Source: Bacillota bacterium (GTDB lineage Bacteria > Bacillota > Clostridia > Acetivibrionales > DSM-1351). Taken from it: a stretch of 64,000 nucleotides of DNA. The notes under the pieces are model-generated. The model was given only the letters and a program-made list of their open reading frames with translations, was not told the origin of the DNA and ran no database searches. Position 1 is the first letter of the stretch, and the number at the start of each line of letters is the position of its first letter. This document shows, in pieces, positions 16,673 through 24,434 of the stretch. The translations under genes and the position numbers were made by a program. The DNA lies in contig JAEZUC010000097.1 of the NCBI GenBank assembly GCA_023443515.1, positions 124,001 through 188,000 on the forward strand, in the 5' to 3' direction.

Positions 16673-17788
16673 ATGGGAAATAGAACCGGGATGATTCTTG
16701 AATTCAAGGGTAATAAAGCTATTGTAATGACAAGTACATGTGATTTTATAACCATAACCAGAATGCCTGAAATGTTTTTGGGACAGCAAGTAGATTTAAG
16801 CAACTCAGTAATTCCAAGGAAATCTAATCCGTTGAAATATATTGCTATTGCAGGAATGTTTGTTTTATTGTTTTGTTCAGTTTTAATTTACCAGTTGGGA
16901 AAACCGTCTGCTGTTTTTGCATATGTTGATGTTGATATTAACCCAAGCCTTGAATTATCAATTGATAAAAGAGCCAAAGTTATAGAGGTTAAGGCGCTAA
17001 ATAGTGATGCAACAGCTCTTGTTGAAAATTTAAGGCTTGTAAACATGCCCTTGACCAGTGCTGTAAAGAATATTTTAGAAGAATCTCAAAACAAGGGGTT
17101 TATACGTCCTGACACAAAAAATGCAGTATTGATTTCAGCTTCAATAAAGCAGGGTAAATTGGACAGTTCTACTGTTTCAGGTGAAAAGGTGCTGGATGGT
17201 ATTGTGTCAGAGCTTCAAAAAACAGATTTCAGAGCAGGTTCTGTATCAATAAAGCCGGAAGTAATAAAGGTTGATCCTGCAAAAAGATCCGAGGCTGTTA
17301 AAAATAATATTTCCATGGGACGTTACAAGTTGTGGGAAGATACTTTAGAATCTGACTATATTATTAATATAGAAAAGGCTAGAAGTGAAAATCTTTACAA
17401 TATGCTTGAAGCGTATGAATTTAAAAAGCAGAACAAAGAAACTTCTGATAAAAATAAAGATAATAGTTATAACACCGAACGAGTCAATGATGCTCCCGTG
17501 GTTTCTAATAGTATTGAGAAGCCTGATAGTAATGAGAAACCTGAAAATAAAAAGCCTAAAAAGTATACTGCCAAAGAAAGCCCTAATACTAAAAAAAGCC
17601 CTAGTATTAAAGAAAGCCCTGACAAAAAGGAAACTTTTAATCAGGGCTCGAAACCTATTCCCTCTGAATATCGTAAAAATGCTCCAAGTGACAATAACAA
17701 TAAAAAACCTAAAAACAATCCCTCAAACGGGAAAAAAGAAAAAAGTAAAGATAACAATAATAATCAAAAAGGAAATGGCAAAAAGTAA
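16673..17788 (+). CDS. rsgI: Anti-sigma-I factor RsgI
   Basis: A membrane anti-sigma factor of 371 residues. The N-terminal RsgI_N domain (about 1-50) would bind SigI in the cytoplasm, one membrane segment spans about 54-74, and the extracellular domain begins with YVDVDINPSLELSID (84-98). The Asn90-Pro91 within NPS is the site where related RsgI proteins are reported to cleave themselves. From about residue 240 the protein is low complexity (Lys, Asn, Pro, Ser) with short repeats of the KESP / KKSP type. There is no C-terminal carbohydrate-binding or protease domain of the kind found in many cellulolytic RsgI proteins, so the sensed signal is unknown. Confidence 0.9.
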   Translation: MGNRTGMILEFKGNKAIVMTSTCDFITITRMPEMFLGQQVDLSNSVIPRKSNPLKYIAIAGMFVLLFCSVLIYQLGKPSAVFAYVDVDINPSLELSIDKRAKVIEVKALNSDATALVENLRLVNMPLTSAVKNILEESQNKGFIRPDTKNAVLISASIKQGKLDSSTVSGEKVLDGIVSELQKTDFRAGSVSIKPEVIKVDPAKRSEAVKNNISMGRYKLWEDTLESDYIINIEKARSENLYNMLEAYEFKKQNKETSDKNKDNSYNTERVNDAPVVSNSIEKPDSNEKPENKKPKKYTAKESPNTKKSPSIKESPDKKETFNQGSKPIPSEYRKNAPSDNNNKKPKNNPSNGKKEKSKDNNNNQKGNGKK

Positions 17789-17803
17789 TTGTAAATAATA
17801 TAA

Positions 17804-18370
17804 CTATCCCAGTTTCTCTAAACAAACAAAAATGGGAGGACAGTTTATTTGATTGACAAATTCGGTTTGCATTACACTGAATTTCTTGCAGTCTATGGTC
17901 TTAATATAGTTTAAAACTTCGTTCTTTTCATCAAACCCGCTGTCTCCCCCATAGTATACAACTATGCTGATTATCCCATGAGGAACTACCAGCTCCATGG
18001 CACTTTTTATGGCTTCGATGGTAGTTCCTCCCCTAGTTCCTATGTTATGGTCTCCTCCGGGAAGGTACCCCAAATTAAACATAGCCACTTTAATGGGCTT
18101 ATTTACATACTTCATCATATTTTGATGACCATCATTTATAAGATTAACCCTGCTCAGAAGATTTTCAGATTCCAATCTGTTTTTTGTTGTATTAAGTGCC
18201 GATTCCTGAATATCAAAGGAATAAACCTGCCCTCCCTGACCCACAAGTCTTGCCAGAAATGCTGTATCGTGTCCGTTTCCGGCAGTCGCATCAACAACCG
18301 TATCGCCATTGCAGACCACACATGAAACTATTTCATGAGATTGGTATAATGAATTTTTTAAAATACACAT
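17804..18370 (-). CDS. mnmM: Class I SAM methyltransferase, YtqB/MnmM type
   Basis: A 188-residue Rossmann methyltransferase of the rRNA_methylase (PF06962) family. The SAM-binding motif DATAGNGHDTAFLA is at residues 28-41, and LGYLPGGDH is a family signature. In Bacillus, the YtqB member methylates 5-aminomethyl-2-thiouridine in the tRNA wobble position (MnmM). I infer the same role here at family level. The gene is convergent with rsgI, with only 15 nt between stop codons. Confidence 0.85.
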   Translation of the reverse strand: MCILKNSLYQSHEIVSCVVCNGDTVVDATAGNGHDTAFLARLVGQGGQVYSFDIQESALNTTKNRLESENLLSRVNLINDGHQNMMKYVNKPIKVAMFNLGYLPGGDHNIGTRGGTTIEAIKSAMELVVPHGIISIVVYYGGDSGFDEKNEVLNYIKTIDCKKFSVMQTEFVNQINCPPIFVCLEKLG

Positions 18371-18396
18371 TCAAAAACTCTCCTTTTATATAATAA

Positions 18397-18428
18397 CGGT
18401 TTTTATATATCGGTTTTTATGCTATAAT
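18397..18428 (+). promoter_or_regulatory. Direct repeats and -10 of the DUF5362-like gene
   Basis: CGGTTTTTAT occurs twice (18397-18406 and 18411-18420), 14 bases apart, just before TATAAT (18423-18428). The repeats could be regulator half-sites; no good -35 is seen. Confidence 0.4.
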
Positions 18429-18468
18429 TTAAGCACAAATTCTAAAACTTGTTTAAGGAGATTTAATT

Positions 18469-18924
18469 ATGGATCAATATAACGAATCAGATACTGCTTT
18501 ACAGGAAAATCCCCCATCGGCAACAAATAACACAGCAATTAACAACAATACCTATCAGCAGCAACAGACGATTCAACCGGGTATATATAATTCCATTATT
18601 AACAGCCTATCCGGATGGATGAAATTTCTTGGAATCTATACGATTGTTATGGGAGCAATATCCTGCTTAGGTATTATAACAGCTGCAATTGGTGTACCAC
18701 TTATATTTGCAGGTATTTCCCTTACAAAAGGCTCAACCTCTATCAAGGAATATGCCGATTTTAACAGTCCTCACATTCTTTATAATGTATTTAATTACCT
18801 TAAAAAGTATTTTAAAATTCAAGGCATACTGGCAATCGTCAGCCTGGCACTTACTGTTGTTTATATTGTTATAGTACTGGTTATTCTTGCTCTTGGTACT
18901 TACAGTTATATGTACAATTATTAA
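18469..18924 (+). CDS. DUF5362-like membrane protein
   Basis: A 151-residue protein with an Asn/Gln/Thr-rich N-terminus (about 1-45) and two or three membrane segments (about 55-85 and 120-147). The arrangement and the GAISCLGIITAAIGVPLIF segment fit the DUF5362 family, with no known function. The ribosome binding site is AAGGAGATTTAATT before ATG. Its stop codon overlaps the convergent rluB stop by 4 bases. Confidence 0.7.
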   Translation: MDQYNESDTALQENPPSATNNTAINNNTYQQQQTIQPGIYNSIINSLSGWMKFLGIYTIVMGAISCLGIITAAIGVPLIFAGISLTKGSTSIKEYADFNSPHILYNVFNYLKKYFKIQGILAIVSLALTVVYIVIVLVILALGTYSYMYNY

Positions 18925-19628
18925 TATAGCATTTTTAATTCTTTGTCAGAAAGATGTCTCCACTTTCCCTCGGGAAGGTTATCCAGAGCTATAGGCCCTA
19001 TCTGAATTCTCTTTAATGCAACAACCTTGTGGCCTATAGCTTCGCACATCTTTCTCACCTGTCTGTTTTTACCCTCGTGTATGGTAATTTTCACAAGTGT
19101 ATTTATTCCTTGTTTTTCTAAAATCAAAAATTCTGCAGGAGAAGTCTGATAGTCTTCTATTTTCAATCCGGCCTCAAACCTTTTAATTTCACTCTTTTCA
19201 GGAAAACCCGAAATGACAGCCTCATAAACCTTGTTTATTTCATGCTTCGGATGTGTCAGGCGGTAAGTGAAATCACCGTCATTTGTTAGAAGAATAAGTC
19301 CTGATGTGTCATAGTCAAGTCGTCCAACAGGATAAAGCCTCTTTTTAACATCCATAACCAGGTCAGTAACCGTTGGTCTACCAAACTGATCTTTACTGGT
19401 AGAAACGTAACCCACAGGCTTGTTCAGCAATATATAAACCTTTTCTTCTTCTATATTAACAGGTTTTCCGTCTACGGTTATAATATCATCGTTTGTTACA
19501 GTGAATCCCATATTTTCCACAACAGTATCATTTACTGCTATCCTGCCCTGCTTAATCATTTCTTCGGCAGTTCTCCTTGAAGCAACTCCCGCATGCGCTA
19601 AATACTTCTGTAATCTGATTCCCACCAT
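18921..19628 (-). CDS. rluB: Ribosomal large subunit pseudouridine synthase B family
   Basis: Converts uridine to pseudouridine in 23S rRNA. An N-terminal S4 RNA-binding domain (about 1-50, RLQKYLAHAGVASRR) precedes the catalytic domain with GRLDYDTSGL, in which D105 is the nucleophile. The length of 235 residues fits the RluB/RluE/RluF family. The start is the ATG at 19628 with AAGGGA upstream. A large terminator hairpin separates it from gerW. Confidence 0.93.
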   Translation of the reverse strand: MVGIRLQKYLAHAGVASRRTAEEMIKQGRIAVNDTVVENMGFTVTNDDIITVDGKPVNIEEEKVYILLNKPVGYVSTSKDQFGRPTVTDLVMDVKKRLYPVGRLDYDTSGLILLTNDGDFTYRLTHPKHEINKVYEAVISGFPEKSEIKRFEAGLKIEDYQTSPAEFLILEKQGINTLVKITIHEGKNRQVRKMCEAIGHKVVALKRIQIGPIALDNLPEGKWRHLSDKELKMLY

Positions 19629-19734
19629 TTATAATATCCCTTATGCAAATTTTAATATACCATTTATTCTATATTTCATTTTAATTTGAGTCAACATTAA
19701 TAGCACCTGCAGCCGGTAGAAAACTGCGTTAAGT

Positions 19735-19786
19735 AAAACAACAACTGACATCAAAAGGCGTACTGCCCTTTGTGAGTTGTTGTTTT
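19735..19786. terminator. Terminator after the gerW operon
   Basis: A 12-bp perfect stem, AAAACAACAACT (19735-19746) and AGTTGTTGTTTT (19775-19786), holds an inner AAAGG/CCTTT stem. It lies after the gerW stop on the minus strand and ends in a T-run on both strands. Confidence 0.85.
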
Positions 19787-19807
19787 GCTATAACGTTTAA
19801 AATTTTA

Positions 19808-20278
19808 TTATTCTTTGCACTTTTCACTATCTTCTTTTTTTTGTTTCGAGTTCTCACCTTTTGGCTTGGACATCTTTTCGTTAATCATTTCACTTGCTTT
19901 CTGAACTAACTCTGGAACCATATCCAGAATCTTGTCAACAGATGAATTTACATTTACAGGAAGGAGCTTAACCTGATTCTGTCCACATACCATAAAGGCC
20001 ACCGGATTTATTGAAACACCCGCTCCACTACCTCCTGCAAAAGGGAATTTTCCTTTATCTTGCTCTTCCTGAGAATTATTAGAGGATGAATCTTCTCCAT
20101 AGTCCCCTCCACCAGCTGCAAATCCAAAACTAACCTTAGATATAGGTATAATAACAGTTCCGTCAGGTGCTTGAACTGCATCTCCAACTATTGTATTAAC
20201 ATCAACCATTTCCTTGATACTTTGCATTGCTGTAGTCATTAGACCTTCTATTGGATGACTTGACACCAGCACCACCAC
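19808..20278 (-). CDS. ytfJ: GerW/YtfJ-family sporulation protein
   Basis: A sporulation/germination protein of the GerW family, 156 residues or slightly fewer. HPIEGLMTTAMQSIKEMVDV and the glycine-rich GFAAGGGDYG are the family core; the C-terminus is Lys/Glu-rich. Several GTG codons in series (20278, 20275, 20272, 20266) follow an AAAGG site, so the start is uncertain, but the HPIEGL core requires it to overlap the upstream DUF2953 gene by 60-77 bases. It follows scpA, scpB and the DUF2953 gene in the same direction. Confidence 0.9.
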   Translation of the reverse strand: MVVLVSSHPIEGLMTTAMQSIKEMVDVNTIVGDAVQAPDGTVIIPISKVSFGFAAGGGDYGEDSSSNNSQEEQDKGKFPFAGGSGAGVSINPVAFMVCGQNQVKLLPVNVNSSVDKILDMVPELVQKASEMINEKMSKPKGENSKQKKEDSEKCKE

Positions 20279-20831
20279 CCTTTCTATTTTTTAAGTACAG
20301 TATGGCAATTACTTTAGCTACAGTAATAATATTTACAATTTTTAGGCTAAATATGCAGTCTAAGTTTACTTTAATATATTTTCCATTAAAATCGGCCTCA
20401 ACTTTAATTTCTTTATTTTTAACCCTATATTGTGTAAAAATCAGATTTTCTATCATTCCTATTGCACTCCATAAAAAGCCATATAAAATAGCTGTATTGA
20501 ACGCATCTCCGGTTCCTTCCTTTACATGAAGCTTAAAGTCTTTTATTATTAACGATCTTCTGAAAAGCCTTCTCAATATCTGCAAGCTTCTTCTTAATTC
20601 TTTCAAGTCTCTCTTACCGTTTACCGTTTTTCTCTTAGGCTTTTTATTCTTTTTGGGAATAGGATATATCATTAAGTTTTTAACAACTTTATTTCTAAAT
20701 GAATATATAGTAATAAAAACCGAACAGTCTTTGTTTTGCAGTTTTGCTGTAAAACCCAGCGTCAGTCTGGTATTCAAAATTATTGTTACAAGAATGCAGA
20801 TTATAATAATAACAACTAAAAAAATAACCAA
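20202..20831 (-). CDS. DUF2953 membrane protein
   Basis: A protein of about 209 residues with an N-terminal membrane segment (first 22 residues) and a basic middle, of the DUF2953 family that usually neighbours ytfJ in spore formers. I prefer the TTG at 20831, which has AGAGG eight bases upstream; a GTG at 20840 is the longest option. The start region lies within a 15-bp perfect hairpin (20820-20855). The C-terminal coding bases overlap the start of gerW by up to 77 bases. Confidence 0.75.
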   Translation of the reverse strand: MVIFLVVIIIICILVTIILNTRLTLGFTAKLQNKDCSVFITIYSFRNKVVKNLMIYPIPKKNKKPKRKTVNGKRDLKELRRSLQILRRLFRRSLIIKDFKLHVKEGTGDAFNTAILYGFLWSAIGMIENLIFTQYRVKNKEIKVEADFNGKYIKVNLDCIFSLKIVNIITVAKVIAILYLKNRKGGGAGVKSSNRRSNDYSNAKYQGNG

Positions 20832-20855
20832 GAGAATCACCTCTTGGTTATTTTT
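20820..20855 (-). terminator. Terminator-like hairpin over the DUF2953 start
   Basis: A 15-bp perfect inverted repeat (20820-20834 and 20841-20855) with a 6-nt loop is followed on the minus strand by a T-run. It covers the ribosome binding site and start of the DUF2953 gene downstream of scpB. It could terminate or hide the start. Confidence 0.7.
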
Positions 20856-20888
20856 GACATGATTTACAATTTTAAATCACTTGTCATC

Positions 20889-21449
20889 CTATGTTTGTAC
20901 TTCTTCCACAAGTTCCTGAAGACTGAGTTCACTTAAATCATCAATATCCAGTAGTGGCAAATCTCTTAGAGATTTAAATCCAAAGCACCTCAAAAACTCA
21001 TCAGTAGTTTCGTACAATCTGGGTCTTCCCGGTACATCCAGTTTTCCTGCTTCTTTAACCAGGTTTCTTTCCATTAGCCTTGTTACTGCACTATCAGAAT
21101 TAACGCCCCTGATTTGCTCAATCTTGGCCTTTGTAATAGGCTGATTATACGCAATAATCGCAAGTACTTCATATGCGGCCTGTGAAAGAGCTTGCTTCTG
21201 CCTGATTTGATAAAGTTTCGATACATAATCAAAATATTCCGGCTTAGAACACATCTGGTATTTATCATTTATTTCTCTGATAATTATACCTCTGTTTGAA
21301 CTGTTGTACGAATCCATCATATTTTTAATTATGCTTCTTGCAGTTTTTTTATCCAGCTCAAGTATTTCGCATATTTTATCCAGTGGTAATGGATCGCCGT
21401 AGGAAAAAATAAGGCTTTCAATTACGCACTCAATAGTGCTTATTTCCAT
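20889..21449 (-). CDS. scpB: Segregation and condensation protein B
   Basis: A 186-residue winged-helix partner of the SMC-ScpA complex that organises and segregates chromosomes. Family signatures are ALSQAAYEVLAIIAYNQPIT and GRPRLYETTDEFLRCFG. The ribosome binding site is TTGGAGG. It lies 27 nt downstream of scpA. Confidence 0.94.
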   Translation of the reverse strand: MEISTIECVIESLIFSYGDPLPLDKICEILELDKKTARSIIKNMMDSYNSSNRGIIIREINDKYQMCSKPEYFDYVSKLYQIRQKQALSQAAYEVLAIIAYNQPITKAKIEQIRGVNSDSAVTRLMERNLVKEAGKLDVPGRPRLYETTDEFLRCFGFKSLRDLPLLDIDDLSELSLQELVEEVQT

Positions 21450-21476
21450 TTATAAACCTCCAATTAAAAGCTAGTT

Positions 21477-22280
21477 CTAGAATTCACTTATGTTTTCATC
21501 TATATCATCATATAATTCATAGTCTTCTTTTTCGTTCTCTGTATTGCCGATTACATGAATATCAGAAAATTGCTGATTCTGAACAATCTTGACCTTTTTC
21601 ATCTTAGCAAGTTCCAAGATTGCCATAAAGCCTGTAACAACCTCTGTTCTGGACTTGGTTTTAAAAGAAAAAAGCTCTGAAAACTTAAAGGATACCTTGT
21701 GTATCAGTTGCTTTACTACCTCTCTCATTTTGCTCCGCAGAGAAACTTTTTCGTGTTCAACAAGCTTTGTTATGTTTTTTGCACCATGATTTATTTTTTT
21801 CTTGTTTCTGTCCAAGATTGAAAGGTACTGCTGGCGCAAAATCTGCGGATCTATCTCCATGACTTCCTCTTTTACAGGTAAATCAAGTGTTTCCGGAAGT
21901 CTGAACGAAACCCTATCCCATTTCTTTTCCATCTCTTTTAGTTCTTGTGTGAATTCTTTGTATCTTCTGTATTCAACCAAACGTCTGACCAGTTCTTCTC
22001 TTGGGTCTTTTTCCTCTTGTTTCTCTTCTTTTTTGCTTGGAAGAAGAGTTCTTGACTTTATATGCAGCAAGGTTGCAGCCATTATCAGAAATTCGCTTGC
22101 AACTTCAAGGTCTAGCTGTTGCATTGCATATAAATAATCCAGATATTGGTCTGTAATTGAACTTATAGGTATATCGTAAATATCCACTTTATTCTTTTCA
22201 AATAAATGAAAAAGCAAGTCAAATGGGCCTTCAAAATTGTCAAGTTTTAAAGTACAGGCGTTTGTAAGGGAGCTTTCCAT
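21477..22280 (-). CDS. scpA: Segregation and condensation protein A
   Basis: The kleisin subunit of bacterial SMC complexes, 267 residues. The N-terminal FEGPFDLLFHLFEKNKVDIYDIPI is the family signature and binds the SMC neck; a charged middle (about 95-125) leads to a C-terminal winged helix that binds the SMC head. The longest frame begins with TTG, but the ATG at 22280 has AAGGTGG at good spacing. It is divergent from the site-2 protease gene. Confidence 0.94.
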   Translation of the reverse strand: MESSLTNACTLKLDNFEGPFDLLFHLFEKNKVDIYDIPISSITDQYLDYLYAMQQLDLEVASEFLIMAATLLHIKSRTLLPSKKEEKQEEKDPREELVRRLVEYRRYKEFTQELKEMEKKWDRVSFRLPETLDLPVKEEVMEIDPQILRQQYLSILDRNKKKINHGAKNITKLVEHEKVSLRSKMREVVKQLIHKVSFKFSELFSFKTKSRTEVVTGFMAILELAKMKKVKIVQNQQFSDIHVIGNTENEKEDYELYDDIDENISEF

Positions 22281-22428
22281 CAACTACCACCTTAATTATT
22301 ATGTAATATCGTTGTATCAACCTTTTAATCTTATCATAAATGGGGCAATAATTACAATATTATTGCGATGGTAGACATATCATCAAAGTTCTAGTAAAAT
22401 TTATACAGCGACATCGATGAGATGCCAA

Positions 22429-22447
22429 TAAAGTCAGCCTTTCAGGC
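22429..22447 (+). repeat. 19-base repeat, copy 2
   Basis: TAAAGTCAGCCTTTCAGGC occurs exactly here, ahead of the site-2 protease ribosome binding site, and at 13611-13629. It holds a small GCCT/AGGC hairpin. Flanks differ. Confidence 0.7.
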
Positions 22448-22458
22448 ATGGAGGAAAT

Positions 22459-23100
22459 ATGCTTTTTTCACGCGAGTATATAATATATAAGTTAATGATA
22501 CTACCCGGAATCCTCTTGGGTTTTGTACTGCATGAATTTGCACATGCTGTTACCGCCAACAAGCTTGGTGATCCTACCCCCAGGGTTCAGGGAAGAATTA
22601 CTCTTGACCCCAGAGCCCATATAGATATTATAGGCTTTATAATGATTCTTATTGCAGGATTCGGTTGGGCAAAACCTGTTATGACCAATCCAAGACATTA
22701 TAAAAAGCCCAGAAGGGATGACATTCTTGTTTCCCTTGCCGGGCCTTTCATGAACTTGCTGGTAGCAATCGGTTTTTTATTGGTTTTAAAACTGGTGGCA
22801 GTAACGGGGTTTCTTTCAAATAATCCGGCAGTATTTGGTAATGTAGTGGATATTCTTAGATATTCAGCGAGAATAAATGTTGTGCTGTTTGTGCTGAACC
22901 TCCTTCCAATACCGTTTTTTGACGGATATCATGTTATTGCAAACATTTTTAATACTTGGAAGTATCGCTTCTTCACCATACTGGAGCAATATAGCATGAT
23001 TATCTTCATACTTTTGATATTCAGCAGAGTTTTTGATAAGATAGTTGGAATTCCTGCATTATATATTTTTGCTTCACTTTATAAGGCAATTATTCTTTAA
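22459..23100 (+). CDS. Site-2 protease family membrane metalloprotease
   Basis: An intramembrane zinc metalloprotease of the M50 family, 213 residues with about five membrane segments. HEFAH (residues 25-29) provides two zinc ligands and the catalytic glutamate, and NLLPIPFFDGYH provides the third ligand. It lacks PDZ and CBS domains, so it is the minimal YwhC-like form whose substrate is unknown. The ribosome binding site GGAGG lies 5 nt before ATG. It is divergent from scpA. Confidence 0.9.
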   Translation: MLFSREYIIYKLMILPGILLGFVLHEFAHAVTANKLGDPTPRVQGRITLDPRAHIDIIGFIMILIAGFGWAKPVMTNPRHYKKPRRDDILVSLAGPFMNLLVAIGFLLVLKLVAVTGFLSNNPAVFGNVVDILRYSARINVVLFVLNLLPIPFFDGYHVIANIFNTWKYRFFTILEQYSMIIFILLIFSRVFDKIVGIPALYIFASLYKAIIL

Positions 23101-23104
23101 AAGA

Positions 23105-23126
23105 GGGAGAGCTTTTATGCTCTCCC
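23105..23126 (-). terminator. Terminator with the dacF stop codon in its loop
   Basis: GGGAGAGC (23105-23112) and GCTCTCCC (23119-23126) form an 8-bp stem. The loop contains the TAA stop of dacF, and TCTTTT follows on the minus strand. It also lies after the plus-strand protease gene. Confidence 0.75.
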
Positions 23127-24341
23127 AAGACTGAACCACCTAACAATGAGTTTAGAAAAAATCCTGCCGTAAGATATTTTATCAATTTTTTCACTGGCAA
23201 TGAGGTCAAACCTTCCTGCTTCTTTTCCGTCTATTTTATAAATAACTTCTCCTACTTTTTGATTTATTTCCACAGGAGCAGAAAGTCCCGGGACAAGTGC
23301 TACTTCCTTTTCTACTTTACCCTTTTGGCCTTTTGTAACCATTATACTGGTATCAGTACCATATACCGCACTTACACTAAGCTTGCTACCCTTTTTTACT
23401 GGTATGTTACCTACAACATTTCCCCTTTTATCAAGATTTATTACCTCATAGTTTGCAAAGCCGTAATCCAAAAGTTTTCTTGACTCTGCAAACCTTGTAT
23501 TCGAGTCCGGCTCACCAAGTACAACTGATATAATTCTCAAATCATTTCTCTTAGCTGTACAAGATAAATTAAAGCCTGCTTTGTTTGTAAAGCCAGTTTT
23601 AAGCCCGTCACAATTTGTATAGAATTTTACCAGCTTATTTGTATTATACAGGTCAAAGGTTCCGTTTCTGAAAGTATCATGCCATTTTCCGGTGAACTGA
23701 AGAACTTTGGGGTGCTTCATAACCAGTTCTCTTGACATTAAGGCCACATCGTGTGCAGAACTGTAACCGTCATCATTCAATCCCGTACAGTCCATAAATT
23801 TTGTATCTTTCATTCCCAATTCCTGGGCCTTGTTGTTCATATCAGTTACAAAGGTTTCCTCACTTCCGCTGACCTTTTCCGCCAAAGCAACCGCTACATC
23901 ATTTGAAGAATGTATCGCCAAAGCATTCATCATTTCAGTAACGGTAAATTCCTCACCCGGCTCCATATAAGCTTGGGAGCCACCCATACCGGCAGAATAT
24001 TCCGACACGCTTACCTTATCGTTAAATGAAAATCTACCTGAATCAATTGCTTCCATTACCAAAAGCATTGTCATAACCTTGGTTACACTTGCAATCGCAA
24101 GTTTCTCATGGCTGTTCTTTTCAGAAAGAACTTTTCCGGAAGCCGCATCCATAAGCACAGCAGATTTTGCCTTTAAATCAAGAACATTTGTCTTGGTTTC
24201 CAATTTCGTTACCGTAGCAATGTCATATTTTGCCGATGCCTCTACTGCAGCTTCATTTGTATCTGCTAATACCGCAGACGGTAACAGGGTCGTAACTATA
24301 GCTATAATCAAAGAAAAAGCTAAAACAGAGTTTCTTTTCAC
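23115..24341 (-). CDS. dacF: D-alanyl-D-alanine carboxypeptidase (DacF type)
   Basis: A penicillin-binding carboxypeptidase that trims pentapeptide stems of peptidoglycan outside the membrane. The signal peptide covers about residues 1-27. The catalytic SVTK (S85-K88), SSN (145-147) and KTG (in CDGLKTGFT) motifs are intact. A C-terminal beta domain and an amphipathic tail (SKLIVRWFSLG) suit membrane attachment. The length is 408 residues. The start is GTG with GGAGGGACCTAA upstream. Confidence 0.92.
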   Translation of the reverse strand: MKRNSVLAFSLIIAIVTTLLPSAVLADTNEAAVEASAKYDIATVTKLETKTNVLDLKAKSAVLMDAASGKVLSEKNSHEKLAIASVTKVMTMLLVMEAIDSGRFSFNDKVSVSEYSAGMGGSQAYMEPGEEFTVTEMMNALAIHSSNDVAVALAEKVSGSEETFVTDMNNKAQELGMKDTKFMDCTGLNDDGYSSAHDVALMSRELVMKHPKVLQFTGKWHDTFRNGTFDLYNTNKLVKFYTNCDGLKTGFTNKAGFNLSCTAKRNDLRIISVVLGEPDSNTRFAESRKLLDYGFANYEVINLDKRGNVVGNIPVKKGSKLSVSAVYGTDTSIMVTKGQKGKVEKEVALVPGLSAPVEINQKVGEVIYKIDGKEAGRFDLIASEKIDKISYGRIFSKLIVRWFSLGRA

Positions 24342-24434
24342 TTAGGTCCCTCCAGTTAACTATTCGTTATTTAAAATACAATTCGTCCTAGTTAATTGTT
24401 ATGCGGGACAATATTAGTATATTCTAGTAAAAAT

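Noticed and set aside
22284..22458. Riboswitch upstream of the site-2 protease gene
   Set aside because: ATGCC/GGCAT can pair around the 19-base repeat, but I found no consensus of a known riboswitch class and no expression platform.
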